Source: Mailhella massiliensis (GTDB taxonomy: Bacteria; Desulfobacterota; Desulfovibrionia; Desulfovibrionales; Desulfovibrionaceae). From it: a stretch of 41,691 bases of DNA. Below the pieces are notes generated by a model. The model was not told the origin of the DNA. It worked only from the letters and a program-made list of their open reading frames with translations, and ran no database searches. Each line of letters begins with the position of its first letter. Positions within the stretch are counted from its first letter, which is position 1. The stretch is taken from NCBI RefSeq assembly GCF_900155525.1, contig NZ_LT706937.1:1-41691 (forward strand). Direction: 5' to 3'. Shown in pieces: positions 1 through 7,248 of the stretch. The translations under genes were made by a program, and so were the position numbers.

Positions 1-31
1 TCAATCTGAGCCAGAATCAAACTCTCCAGTT
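1..31 (-). rRNA. rrs: 16S rRNA, 5' end only (gene continues off the window)
   Basis: Read on the minus strand, the first 31 bases give AACTGGAGAGTTTGATTCTGG followed by CTCAGATTGA. This is the near-invariant start of bacterial 16S rRNA, the region of the classic 27F primer. Only the very 5' end is present; the rest lies to the left of the window. The exact mature 5' end is set by analogy with Desulfovibrio-type 16S genes and may be off by a few bases. Confidence 0.95.
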
Positions 32-105
32 GAAAAGTATTTGATTTAGAGAACATAAAGTTCTCAAATCGAACTCAAAGCTCTATTTCCCAACTCGCTC
101 TTCAC

Positions 106-118
106 TTGTCAAAGAACC
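106..118 (-). promoter_or_regulatory. rRNA leader boxA antitermination element
   Basis: On the minus strand this reads GGTTCTTTGACAA, close to the boxA consensus (TGCTCTTTAACA) that nucleates the Nus antitermination complex on rRNA transcripts. It lies about 75 bases upstream of the 16S start and about 25 bases downstream of the predicted transcription start. A small GC hairpin (121-125 with 132-136) lies between it and the promoter. Confidence 0.7.
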
Positions 119-144
119 GTGCCGCTCACTCGCGGCGGTGTTGC

Positions 145-173
145 TTTATGCAACTTTTCGTTTCCGCTGTCAA
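145..173 (-). promoter_or_regulatory. rRNA operon promoter (sigma70)
   Basis: On the minus strand there is a perfect -35 TTGACA (168-173), a 17-base spacer and a -10 CATAAA (145-150). Upstream of the -35 (174-196) the minus strand carries A-tracts that look like an UP element, as expected for a strong rRNA promoter. Transcription would start near 138 and enter the boxA leader and then 16S. Other rRNA promoters could lie further upstream. Confidence 0.65.
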
Positions 174-196
174 CAACTTTTTTCAAAGTTTTTTTT

Positions 197-829
197 CAGC
201 GAAGCGCCTTCGGTGTGGGCTCGTTTGAGCCGCTGTGCCTCAGCGCGTTTTCGAGTTATGCCCGTTTCACCCCGTTCTGTCAAACACTTTTTTCGCCTTT
301 TTCGGGAAATTTTTCGCTGATTCTTCGTATCCTGCCGATAAAACTTGTCATAGGGAACAAAATTTTTTTGTTTTTTCTCTTCCGAAAGGCCTTTTTCCGG
401 CAATTCTTCCCCCGAAAGGCCGAAAACGCGGAAAAAATACCCGGCAAAGCGGAAAACAGTTGCAGGAAAGCGCTCTTTTGCCCTTTTCCTCTCAACATTT
501 TCCGCCGCGGCCCGTTTTCAACGGAAACGCCGTTCCACCTCTCTCTTCCGGGAAAACACGCCGTTTTCCGCTTCTCATGCAGAGCTTCCGAGAAGAATCT
601 GCGGCAGACAATACTGAAGAGCATGTGCCCTGTCCCGGGCAAGCATGCTCCCCTCCTCCGCCGGAAGGCGCATGATGCACAGAATCAGTGACCGGAATCC
701 TCTGGTCGCCCGTCGCCTCTTCTGCCCGTATATCCACTGCACACTCTGCCGGTGCAGCGCGCAAAAAAGCCTTCCTTCCTTAAAAAAGCTGTTGTTTTCT
801 CCTTCCGGGAATCTCCGGGTGCTTCCACC
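197..829. other. Gene-free stretch upstream of the rRNA operon
   Basis: No convincing gene is seen here. The open frames overlap in several directions, carry no family signature and have biased composition (Arg/Phe/Pro-rich translations typical of non-coding DNA). No tRNA, IS or CRISPR was recognised. Confidence 0.6.
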
Positions 830-864
830 AAAAAAAGCGCCCCTCTTTTCAAGGAACGCTTTTT
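830..864 (-). terminator. Rho-independent terminator of the mtn operon
   Basis: On the minus strand AAAAAGCG (864-857) pairs with CGCTTTTT (839-832), and the T-tract runs to 830. It lies about 107 bases beyond the mtnP stop codon. The A/T tails on both sides mean it could also work on the plus strand. Confidence 0.6.
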
Positions 865-970
865 GAACACGGCCTTTCCAGTTCTCCCGGCCTGCCGCAA
901 AGCGGGATTCCCCCTTCCGGGGAAGCCTTCTAAAAACGCATCCTGCCGTGTTCGGTAAGATACGTCTTCT

Positions 971-1720
971 TTACGCCAAGCGGGGGATGACCAGCCGGAA
1001 AAGTTCCAGCACCTTTTGCGCATTGGCCTGCGCCACGGAGAGAATGGCCTCCCAGGTAACGGTATCGTCTTCCTTCCAGGAATCATAATCCGTGCTCATG
1101 GCCACGGCCGCATACGGTACGCCCAGCTCATTGGCCATGATGGCTTCCGTGGCAATACTCATATTGATGATGTCCGCGCCCCAGCTTCGGAACATGCGGG
1201 ATTCCGCCCGCGTGGAAAAACGCGGCCCCTCGATGGTAACGACCGTTCCGGTTTTATGGAAGGCATAGCCCAGCCCGGCAAGACCTTCGATCAGCGCGCA
1301 ACGCAGGTCCGCATCAAAAGGATCGGCCATGGCTGTATGCACGGGCTCGCCCGGAGCGAACGATTCGAAAAAGCTCAGCTTGCGTGACCTTGTGAAGTCG
1401 ATGAACTGATCGGGAATGATAAGATCGCCGCGCCGTATTTCCTCACGCAGGGAACCGACCGCCGTGCTGGCCAGAACATGGGTGCAGCCTGCGTTCTTCA
1501 GCGCCCAGATATTGGCGCGATAGTTCACCTGGGTGGGGGGAATGGTGTGTTCCCTCCCGTGCCGCGCCATGAGCACCACGGGCACGCCGTCGATCATCCC
1601 TTCGCGCAGAGAGCTGGAGGGCTGCCCGTAGGGCGTATCCATGACGATGTCGCGGGCGTTTTCAAAAAGAGTGGGGTCGTCAAGCCCGCTGCCGCCGATA
1701 ATGCCTATTTTTCTGCTCAT
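971..1720 (-). CDS. mtnP: S-methyl-5'-thioadenosine phosphorylase
   Basis: This enzyme phosphorolyses methylthioadenosine, and in many bacteria also 5'-deoxyadenosine, to adenine and a 5-substituted ribose-1-phosphate in the cytoplasm. The 249-residue product starts SRKIGIIGGSGLDDP, the phosphate-binding opening of the MTAP/PNP family. It also has ARHGREHTIPP, NYRANIWALK, TIEGPRFSTRAES and the NMSIATEA segment. Length fits the family. The ATG at 1720 is preferred over the in-frame ATG at 1735 because GGGAG lies just upstream and the protein then begins with the family's usual first strand. It is the last gene of the minus-strand run mtnA, class II aldolase, mtnP, 145 bases after the aldolase, followed by a terminator. 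Assignment to MTAP rather than a general purine nucleoside phosphorylase rests on motif pattern and context. Confidence 0.92.
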   Translation of the reverse strand: MSRKIGIIGGSGLDDPTLFENARDIVMDTPYGQPSSSLREGMIDGVPVVLMARHGREHTIPPTQVNYRANIWALKNAGCTHVLASTAVGSLREEIRRGDLIIPDQFIDFTRSRKLSFFESFAPGEPVHTAMADPFDADLRCALIEGLAGLGYAFHKTGTVVTIEGPRFSTRAESRMFRSWGADIINMSIATEAIMANELGVPYAAVAMSTDYDSWKEDDTVTWEAILSVAQANAQKVLELFRLVIPRLA

Positions 1721-1865
1721 ATTCGCTCCCGTCATGTCGTTTGCAGCTCCGGTCGCATGTCGCGCCCGCCTGTGCCGGACTTTTGCCGACGCGCAGGCAA
1801 AAAGCCGTTTTCTGAATCATTCTCCACCCGCCGTCATTCATGCCCGGCGTTACAAAGCGCCCGGA

Positions 1866-2468
1866 TCAGCAGGGAATATACCCCTGCGAGAGCATATAGA
1901 GAAGATCGCGCATGTGCTCCACATCGGGAGCATACATGATGAACCCGTCCTGATGTCCGGTCATGACAATGATGCCGTCCGCCGGATGCCGGCGCACCAG
2001 CTCCGCGACGCTGCGGGCCATGGCCGGAGTACCGAAGGCCGCATCCGGCGCCGTGGCCGGAGCCCTGCCCTCGATCAGTTGCCCGTAAAGCCCTGCATGA
2101 TGCAGATGAATGACACAGTTGATGGAAGGAGAAGCCTCATACACCGCCGCATGGGTCATGGATTCCGAACTGGCCTGGGCGGGCCCCGTGGACCACACGG
2201 TGTTGGCGTCGATATCGCAGCGGGTCACCAGCGTGTAGCCTTCCGGCCCCAGCTCGGGAATATGCCCCGTAGCCGTGGCCGTGACCACAAAACCGTTTTC
2301 CGCGCGGAGAGATACGTTGCCGTAGCCCACGCCGTTTTCCAGAACCCCCACAAGCCCTGCGCGCACAAGATCGGAGCGCAGATCGTTCAACGCCTTCCAG
2401 CCGGGATGCGTCGGGGCCGGACCGTTCTCATGCACGCAGCGGTATTTGACATAACCTTCTTCGGTCAT
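1866..2468 (-). CDS. Class II aldolase, probably the DHAP-shunt aldolase (Ald2-like)
   Basis: A 200-residue class II aldolase/adducin family protein. Visible zinc ligands are H121 and H123 in HLHH and H172 in TGHQDG, and E102 in SSESMTH sits at the catalytic glutamate position. It lies 10 bases downstream of mtnA and upstream of mtnP. In Rhodospirillum rubrum and some E. coli, an aldolase in this setting cleaves 5-(methylthio)ribulose-1-phosphate or 5-deoxyribulose-1-phosphate to DHAP plus a (methylthio)acetaldehyde/acetaldehyde. By context the same role is inferred here. The alternative is methylthioribulose-1-phosphate dehydratase (MtnB), a homologous fold. No other gene of the full methionine salvage pathway is nearby, which favours the aldolase. 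RBS is weak (GGAAG within the mtnA end). Confidence 0.8.
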   Translation of the reverse strand: MTEEGYVKYRCVHENGPAPTHPGWKALNDLRSDLVRAGLVGVLENGVGYGNVSLRAENGFVVTATATGHIPELGPEGYTLVTRCDIDANTVWSTGPAQASSESMTHAAVYEASPSINCVIHLHHAGLYGQLIEGRAPATAPDAAFGTPAMARSVAELVRRHPADGIIVMTGHQDGFIMYAPDVEHMRDLLYMLSQGYIPC

Positions 2469-2478
2469 CGTTTCTTCC

Positions 2479-3585
2479 TTATGCCTGTTCAGGATACAGG
2501 GAAAGAATGCCCTTTTCCGAGGCCTCGCATACGCCGCGCTCGGTAATGAGCCCCGTAATGAGGCGTGCCGGAGTCACGTCGAAGGCCCAGTTACGGGCGG
2601 GCGTCTTCTGCGGGCAGATGAGCACGCGCTCAAGGGCGCCCTTCTCCGAAAGCCCGGACATGACGCGCACCTCGTCGGCCTTTCTTTCTTCAATGGGAAT
2701 TTCACGCACGCCGTCGCTCAGGGCGAAATCGAACGTGGAGGAAGGCAGCGCCACATAGAAGGGAACCGTATTGTCGTACGCGGCCAGCGCTTTCAGATAG
2801 GTACCGATCTTGTTCGCAGCATCGCCCCGGCGCGTCACTCTGTCGGTGCCGGTAATGACCATGTCCACCATGCCGTGCTGCATGAGATGTCCCCCTGCGT
2901 TGTCGGCGACAAGATCGTGGGGAACGCCGTGCATACCCAGTTCCCAGGCGGTAAGCGAAGCGCCCTGATTACGCGGCCGTGTTTCATCCACCCATACATG
3001 AACGGGAATACCCGCGTCGAACGCGGCGTACACGGGCGAAAGCGCGGAACCGTAATCCACAAAGGCCAGCCACCCGGCATTGCAATGCGTAAGAATATGG
3101 ACGGGTTTCCCGCCCTTGCGGGCCGCAATTTCCCTGATGATTGCAAGGCCGTGCTCGCCTATGCGGCGGCAGAACGAGGCATCCTCGTCGGCTATGGCCT
3201 GCGCTTCGGCATGGGCGGCGGCAACGGCATCCTTCCGGCCCAGCCCGGCAAGAGCCTTCTTCTGCCGCTCCAGCGCCCAGGCAAGATTGCTCGCCGTAGG
3301 CCGCGTGGCGCGCATTTTCCCCATGCTTTCCGCCATGAAGCCGGAAAAATCGCCCTCGGGCGCGGTGCGGGCCGCAACCCATACGCCCCATGCCGCGGCA
3401 GCGCCGATAAGTCCCGCCCCGCGCACATGCATGTCGCGTATGGCGCGGCACACATCGTCCACGGTTTTCAGCTCAATTGTCCTGAATTCGTGGGGAAGCG
3501 CCGTCTGATCGATGATGCAGAGCGTTTCCTCCCCGCCCCTCTCTTCCGTCCAGATGGTACGGTAATGCCTGCCGTTCACGTTCAT
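2479..3585 (-). CDS. mtnA: S-methyl-5-thioribose-1-phosphate isomerase
   Basis: It converts the aldose-1-phosphate made by MtnP into the ketose (ribulose-1-phosphate form), the substrate of the next enzyme. The 368-residue protein shows the MtnA/eIF2B-like motifs in order: RGAGLIGAAAAWG (residues 55-67), THCNAG with catalytic Cys168, DETRPRNQG (200-208), and GTDRVTRRGDAANKIGT with catalytic Asp248. Length is typical. It is first of three metabolic genes on the minus strand and follows the AMIN-domain gene by 15 bases, so all four may share the promoter at 4687-4716. Nothing is missing from the active site. Confidence 0.95.
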   Translation of the reverse strand: MNVNGRHYRTIWTEERGGEETLCIIDQTALPHEFRTIELKTVDDVCRAIRDMHVRGAGLIGAAAAWGVWVAARTAPEGDFSGFMAESMGKMRATRPTASNLAWALERQKKALAGLGRKDAVAAAHAEAQAIADEDASFCRRIGEHGLAIIREIAARKGGKPVHILTHCNAGWLAFVDYGSALSPVYAAFDAGIPVHVWVDETRPRNQGASLTAWELGMHGVPHDLVADNAGGHLMQHGMVDMVITGTDRVTRRGDAANKIGTYLKALAAYDNTVPFYVALPSSTFDFALSDGVREIPIEERKADEVRVMSGLSEKGALERVLICPQKTPARNWAFDVTPARLITGLITERGVCEASEKGILSLYPEQA

Positions 3586-3600
3586 GTTTCTGCCTCCGGC

Positions 3601-4644
3601 CTACTGTATGCTCAGCTCAAGGCAGTTGCGGTTCAGGGGAACCAGAGCCACCTTGCCCATGGTCTTCATGTCCAGCACGATGCGGGTCTTGTCGTCATGC
3701 TGCCCCACGCGAACAGCCTGAACAAGTCTGTTGCTGGGAACACGGGGAACTTCCAGTTCCCAGTTGCCCGCAAGATCGAGCACCACGCGATCGGGATTGC
3801 CGAGAACGGAACAATGCCCCACCATGGGAGCATTGCCCTGAAGAACAAGCTTGATGAGGCTGCCCTTCATGGAAAATTTTGCGGAAGTCACCACCCGTTC
3901 ATACCGGGGCCGGGCCTTTTTCCCTGCGACTCCCTCGCCGCCCGATACAATACGCGGCTCCGCGGAAGCCTCGCGGGAGGAAGCTGCGGAAGTACGCGCC
4001 CGGGCCGTTCCGGCTTCCTCCGCAGCATCGTTCTTTGCGGCAGATGCTGCAACCCGGGAATCCTTCCTTTCGGCCACGGCTTCCACGACAGCAGCCTGCG
4101 ATTTCTCCGCCTGCTGCGAAAGTACGGCTTTTTCTGCAGAGGCCTTCTCCGCAGAACGGGGCGTTTCCTCACGCTCTGCCGGAACCTTCTTTTCTTCGAC
4201 CTGTTCCGGCTCCCGGACAGAGAAAGCCTCCACCACCGAAGCAGCAGTCTTCGCTTTCTCATGAACGGGGGAAGAAACGGCGCCTTCGGACGCGGGCGCG
4301 GCCTGCTCTCCGCTCCGGGGAGCATTCGGCAACGGCTGCGTCTCATGGCTGCCTTCCGTAAAGCTGCTCTTCTCGCCGGAAGGGGGCGTATCGTCCATGC
4401 GCGCGGAAGGAGGTTCCGCGTCCTTTATCGCTTCCGGGCCGGAGGCCTGCTCTTCTTCCATCGAAGAAGACGCGCCTTCCGCCCCTCCTCTGCCTTCCTG
4501 ATATTCCGTGAGTCCGACAATCTTTCCCGACACTTCCGAACGTCCGGCCTCATAGCCGGGTTCATCCTTCAAAAGCGCGGCAACGCCCACGGCGACGACC
4601 AGCATACCCGCCGCACAGGCGAAAAGACGCAATGTCCTGCGCAT
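3601..4644 (-). CDS. AMIN-domain membrane-anchored envelope protein
   Basis: A 347-residue protein with a single N-terminal membrane segment (LRLFACAAGMLVVAVGVAAL). A long low-complexity linker rich in Glu, Ala, Ser and Lys follows (about residues 30-245). The C-terminal ~95 residues match the AMIN fold, with FSMKGSLIKLVLQG, DRVVLDLAGNWEL and RIVLDM strands. AMIN domains localise amidases and secretin partners to the cell envelope by binding peptidoglycan; no catalytic domain is present here. The ATG at 4644 is preferred because GAGAGG lies immediately upstream; an ATG at 4656 is in frame but has no RBS. It is the first gene of the transcript that continues into mtnA, a grouping with no obvious functional logic. 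Confidence 0.8.
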   Translation of the reverse strand: MRRTLRLFACAAGMLVVAVGVAALLKDEPGYEAGRSEVSGKIVGLTEYQEGRGGAEGASSSMEEEQASGPEAIKDAEPPSARMDDTPPSGEKSSFTEGSHETQPLPNAPRSGEQAAPASEGAVSSPVHEKAKTAASVVEAFSVREPEQVEEKKVPAEREETPRSAEKASAEKAVLSQQAEKSQAAVVEAVAERKDSRVAASAAKNDAAEEAGTARARTSAASSREASAEPRIVSGGEGVAGKKARPRYERVVTSAKFSMKGSLIKLVLQGNAPMVGHCSVLGNPDRVVLDLAGNWELEVPRVPSNRLVQAVRVGQHDDKTRIVLDMKTMGKVALVPLNRNCLELSIQ

Positions 4645-4686
4645 AGAACCTCTCATGCTTCATGATCCGAAGCGGTATTTCGTACC

Positions 4687-4716
4687 TCTATAGCCGAGAT
4701 GTCCATGCCATGACAA
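4687..4716 (-). promoter_or_regulatory. Promoter for the AMIN-mtnA-aldolase-mtnP transcript
   Basis: On the minus strand TTGTCA (4716-4711) and TATAGA (4692-4687) are separated by 18 bases, 5/6 and 4-5/6 matches to sigma70. The start point would be near 4680, giving a leader of about 36 bases. Confidence 0.5.
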
Positions 4717-4784
4717 GCCGCCCCCTTCATGTGAAAAATTCTGCCACGGTGGACGGTCCGGCCTTTTTCCTATAGACCATGGTC

Positions 4785-5138
4785 ATGCATGAACTTTCCC
4801 TTATGGCAAGCGTTATGGACATCGCCCGGGAGGAACTTTCCCGGCACGGGGCCTCGCGTCTTCTTCTTCTGCGCATACGCTACGGCGTACTGGATCAGGT
4901 ACAGCCCGACGCCATGCGCATGGCCTTCGAGGTCATGACGGCAAAAACGCCTCACGAAGGCGCAAAGCTGGAACTTGTGGAAGAACCGCTCGGACTCTGC
5001 TGCCGATTGTGCGGGCATGTGTTCCATCCCGAAGACAAAAACGCTCTGTACCTGCCCTGCCCCGCCTGCGGGGAAACCGCTCCCTTCAGCATCACGGGCG
5101 GGGAAGGCATTTTTCTCGACCACCTGGAGGCGGAGTAA
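4785..5138 (+). CDS. hypA: Hydrogenase nickel incorporation protein HypA
   Basis: A nickel metallochaperone that, with HypB, delivers Ni to the large subunit of [NiFe(Se)] hydrogenases. The 117-residue protein has the obligatory N-terminal Met-His-Glu nickel site and a structural zinc site made of C73-x2-C76 and C92-x2-C95. The start is placed at 4785 because HypA needs MHE at its very N-terminus; an upstream in-frame ATG at 4779 would add two residues and destroy the site. No good Shine-Dalgarno precedes it, and a TATAGA hexamer ends only 8 bases upstream, so the transcript may have little or no leader. hypB follows after 45 bases. The hydrogenase structural genes and hypCDEF are not in this window. 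Confidence 0.95.
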   Translation: MHELSLMASVMDIAREELSRHGASRLLLLRIRYGVLDQVQPDAMRMAFEVMTAKTPHEGAKLELVEEPLGLCCRLCGHVFHPEDKNALYLPCPACGETAPFSITGGEGIFLDHLEAE

Positions 5139-5183
5139 CACTCGCGCCCTCTTACTCTTTTTCAGAAAAAGCTGAGGTTCACC

Positions 5184-5852
5184 ATGGAAATCCCCGTCGT
5201 ACGCAATGTACTGGAGGCCAACGACCGCATCGCCGCGCGCCTGCGCGCCGACTTCACGCAGCGCGGCATACTCGTGCTCAACCTCATAAGCTCTCCCGGT
5301 TCCGGCAAGACGTCTCTTCTGGAACGCACGCTGAACGACCTCGCGGGAGAATTCCGCATGGCCGTCATCGAAGGCGACCTGCAGACCGACAACGACGCCC
5401 GCCGCGTGGCCGCATCCGGCGCGCAGGCCGTGCAGATCAATACCGAAGGGGGCTGCCACCTGAACAGCAGCATGATCAGCGAAGCGCTTCAGGCCGTCGA
5501 CCTCGAGGGACTCGACATTCTGTTCATCGAAAACGTGGGCAACCTCGTCTGCCCCACGGAATTCGACTGCGGAGAAGATGCGAAGATCGCTCTGCTCAGC
5601 GTGACGGAGGGAGACGACAAGCCCCAGAAGTACCCCTATCTTTTCCACAAGGCCAAGGCCATGATTCTCAACAAGATCGACCTGCTGCCCTATGTGGACT
5701 TCGACGTGGACAAGGCGCGCGCCCACGCCCGCGCCGCCAACGCCGATCTTGCCGTCATGGAAGTTTCCTGCCGCACCCGTTCCGGCCTGGACGCCTGGTA
5801 TGAATGGCTGCGCGCCGCAACACGCGCCAAGAAAGAAGCCGCCCATGACTGA
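5184..5852 (+). CDS. hypB: Hydrogenase nickel incorporation GTPase HypB
   Basis: A 222-residue SIMIBI-class GTPase that powers Ni transfer from HypA. It has a Walker A SSPGSGKTS (residues 36-44), the metal-binding GGCHLN pair C91-H92 at the dimer interface, ENVGNLVCP and the NKIDLLP base-specificity motif. The N-terminal CxxCGC high-affinity nickel motif and the His-rich stretch of some HypBs are absent, so this is the short, non-storage form. The RBS is GAGG 7 bases before the ATG. The stop codon overlaps the start of folC by 8 bases, so the genes are translationally coupled. Confidence 0.95.
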   Translation: MEIPVVRNVLEANDRIAARLRADFTQRGILVLNLISSPGSGKTSLLERTLNDLAGEFRMAVIEGDLQTDNDARRVAASGAQAVQINTEGGCHLNSSMISEALQAVDLEGLDILFIENVGNLVCPTEFDCGEDAKIALLSVTEGDDKPQKYPYLFHKAKAMILNKIDLLPYVDFDVDKARAHARAANADLAVMEVSCRTRSGLDAWYEWLRAATRAKKEAAHD

Positions 5853-7212
5853 TCAGAACTTATGCTGCTGCCGCCTGCCTGAGGACGCGCCCTTCCATAC
5901 CTACGAGGACGTGCTGAAGCATCTGGACTCTCTCGGCCTCTTTCATATGGATATGGGGCTGGGACGTATGGAGCGCGCGCTGAAGGGCCTCGGACTCGAC
6001 AAGCTCCGCTGCCCCGCCGTACAGATCGTGGGAACCAACGGCAAGGGTTCCACCTCCGTCTTTCTTCAGTCCATAGCCATGGCCCACGGGCTGAACGCGG
6101 GGCTGTACACTTCTCCTCATTTCGTATGGCCGGAAGAACGCATCCGTCTGAACCGCACCATGCTTCCCCGCCGCATCTGGCCCGCCCTTGCCGGAGATGC
6201 CGTCCGTATCGAGCCCGGGCTCACCTATTTCGAGCTGCTTACCGTCATGGCGGCTTCCGCCTTCCAGACCAGCGAATGCGATCTCATGATCTTCGAAGCG
6301 GGACTCGGCGGCCGTTACGACGCCACCACCGCCCTTCCCGTGGACATGACCTGTTTTGTGCCCATGGGCATGGATCACATGAACGTGCTGGGCGACACTC
6401 TCGCCGCCATAGCTGACGACAAGGCCGACGCGCTGCGCAAGGGAGTTGCCGTGGCCGTCAGCGCTCCGCAGGTGCCGGAAGCGCAGGACGTTCTCTTTGC
6501 ACGGGCCGAGGAGCGCGGCATCCCGCTGTGCTCCTGCCCCACGCCCCGGGGCTGCGGCGGCACCCGGGCCGGTATCGCGCTTTGGGAAAACCTGCCCGAC
6601 GAGCTGAAGGCCTGTTCCGTACTGCCGGAAGACGCGGTGCTCGGCCTGCGGGGACCGCATCAGCGCATCAACGCCCAGACTGCGGTGCTTGCCTGGGTGC
6701 TGCTGTGCCACCGCTACCGCTGGAAAACCGACGCCCGCACCATTGCGCGGGGGCTCAGAAATGCCTTCATTCCCGGAAGGCTGCAGTATGTTCCGGCGAC
6801 GGGACGTCGCCCCGCCCTGTGGCTGGACGGCGCGCACAACACCCACGGCATGACGGCCCTTCTTGCAGCCGTTGCGCAGATGAAGGAAGAGGAACTTCCC
6901 GGAGCGCTGGTGTTCTCCTGCCTGGCGGACAAGGAACCGGAAAAACTCACGGCTCTTGTACGCTCTCTGGCAAAAGACCTGCCCCTGTTCGTTCCCACCA
7001 TCAAAGACAACGCCCGCGCCGCACAGGGGAGCGAGCTGGCCGCCATGCTCGGCCCGAACGCCTGCGCCGTACCGGACCTTGCCGAAGCTCTGGAAAAAGC
7101 GAAGTCGGCCGCCGGGGGAAGGCCCGTGATGGTGTGCGGCTCGCTGTACCTGCTTTCGGAGCTTTTCACCCTCTGGCCCGACCTTCTGGAAGCGCCGGGT
7201 GCCTCCGCATAA
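5845..7212 (+). CDS. folC: Bifunctional dihydrofolate synthase / folylpolyglutamate synthase
   Basis: It adds glutamate to dihydropteroate and folates. The 455-residue Mur-ligase-family protein has the ATP-binding loop VGTNGKGSTS, the FEAGLGGRYDATTALP region, and LDGAHNTHG and SCLADKEPE in the C-terminal domain. The start at 5845 overlaps the end of hypB (ATG in a +1 frame inside the last three hypB codons). The reading frame stays open further upstream, but that part is a shadow of hypB. The N-terminus is unusually Cys-rich (LCCCRL). selA follows 36 bases later. Confidence 0.92.
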   Translation: MTDQNLCCCRLPEDAPFHTYEDVLKHLDSLGLFHMDMGLGRMERALKGLGLDKLRCPAVQIVGTNGKGSTSVFLQSIAMAHGLNAGLYTSPHFVWPEERIRLNRTMLPRRIWPALAGDAVRIEPGLTYFELLTVMAASAFQTSECDLMIFEAGLGGRYDATTALPVDMTCFVPMGMDHMNVLGDTLAAIADDKADALRKGVAVAVSAPQVPEAQDVLFARAEERGIPLCSCPTPRGCGGTRAGIALWENLPDELKACSVLPEDAVLGLRGPHQRINAQTAVLAWVLLCHRYRWKTDARTIARGLRNAFIPGRLQYVPATGRRPALWLDGAHNTHGMTALLAAVAQMKEEELPGALVFSCLADKEPEKLTALVRSLAKDLPLFVPTIKDNARAAQGSELAAMLGPNACAVPDLAEALEKAKSAAGGRPVMVCGSLYLLSELFTLWPDLLEAPGASA

Positions 7213-7248
7213 CAAGGCTGTTCCCTCCAAACCATGCAAGGAGTATCC

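Noticed and set aside
119-691. Long open frames on both strands upstream of 16S
   Set aside because: They overlap each other, have no RBS or family motif, and cover the rRNA promoter and leader; composition looks non-coding.
2875-4665. 596-codon open frame antisense to mtnA and the AMIN gene
   Set aside because: The opposite strand carries clear family motifs; this is a GC-rich shadow frame.
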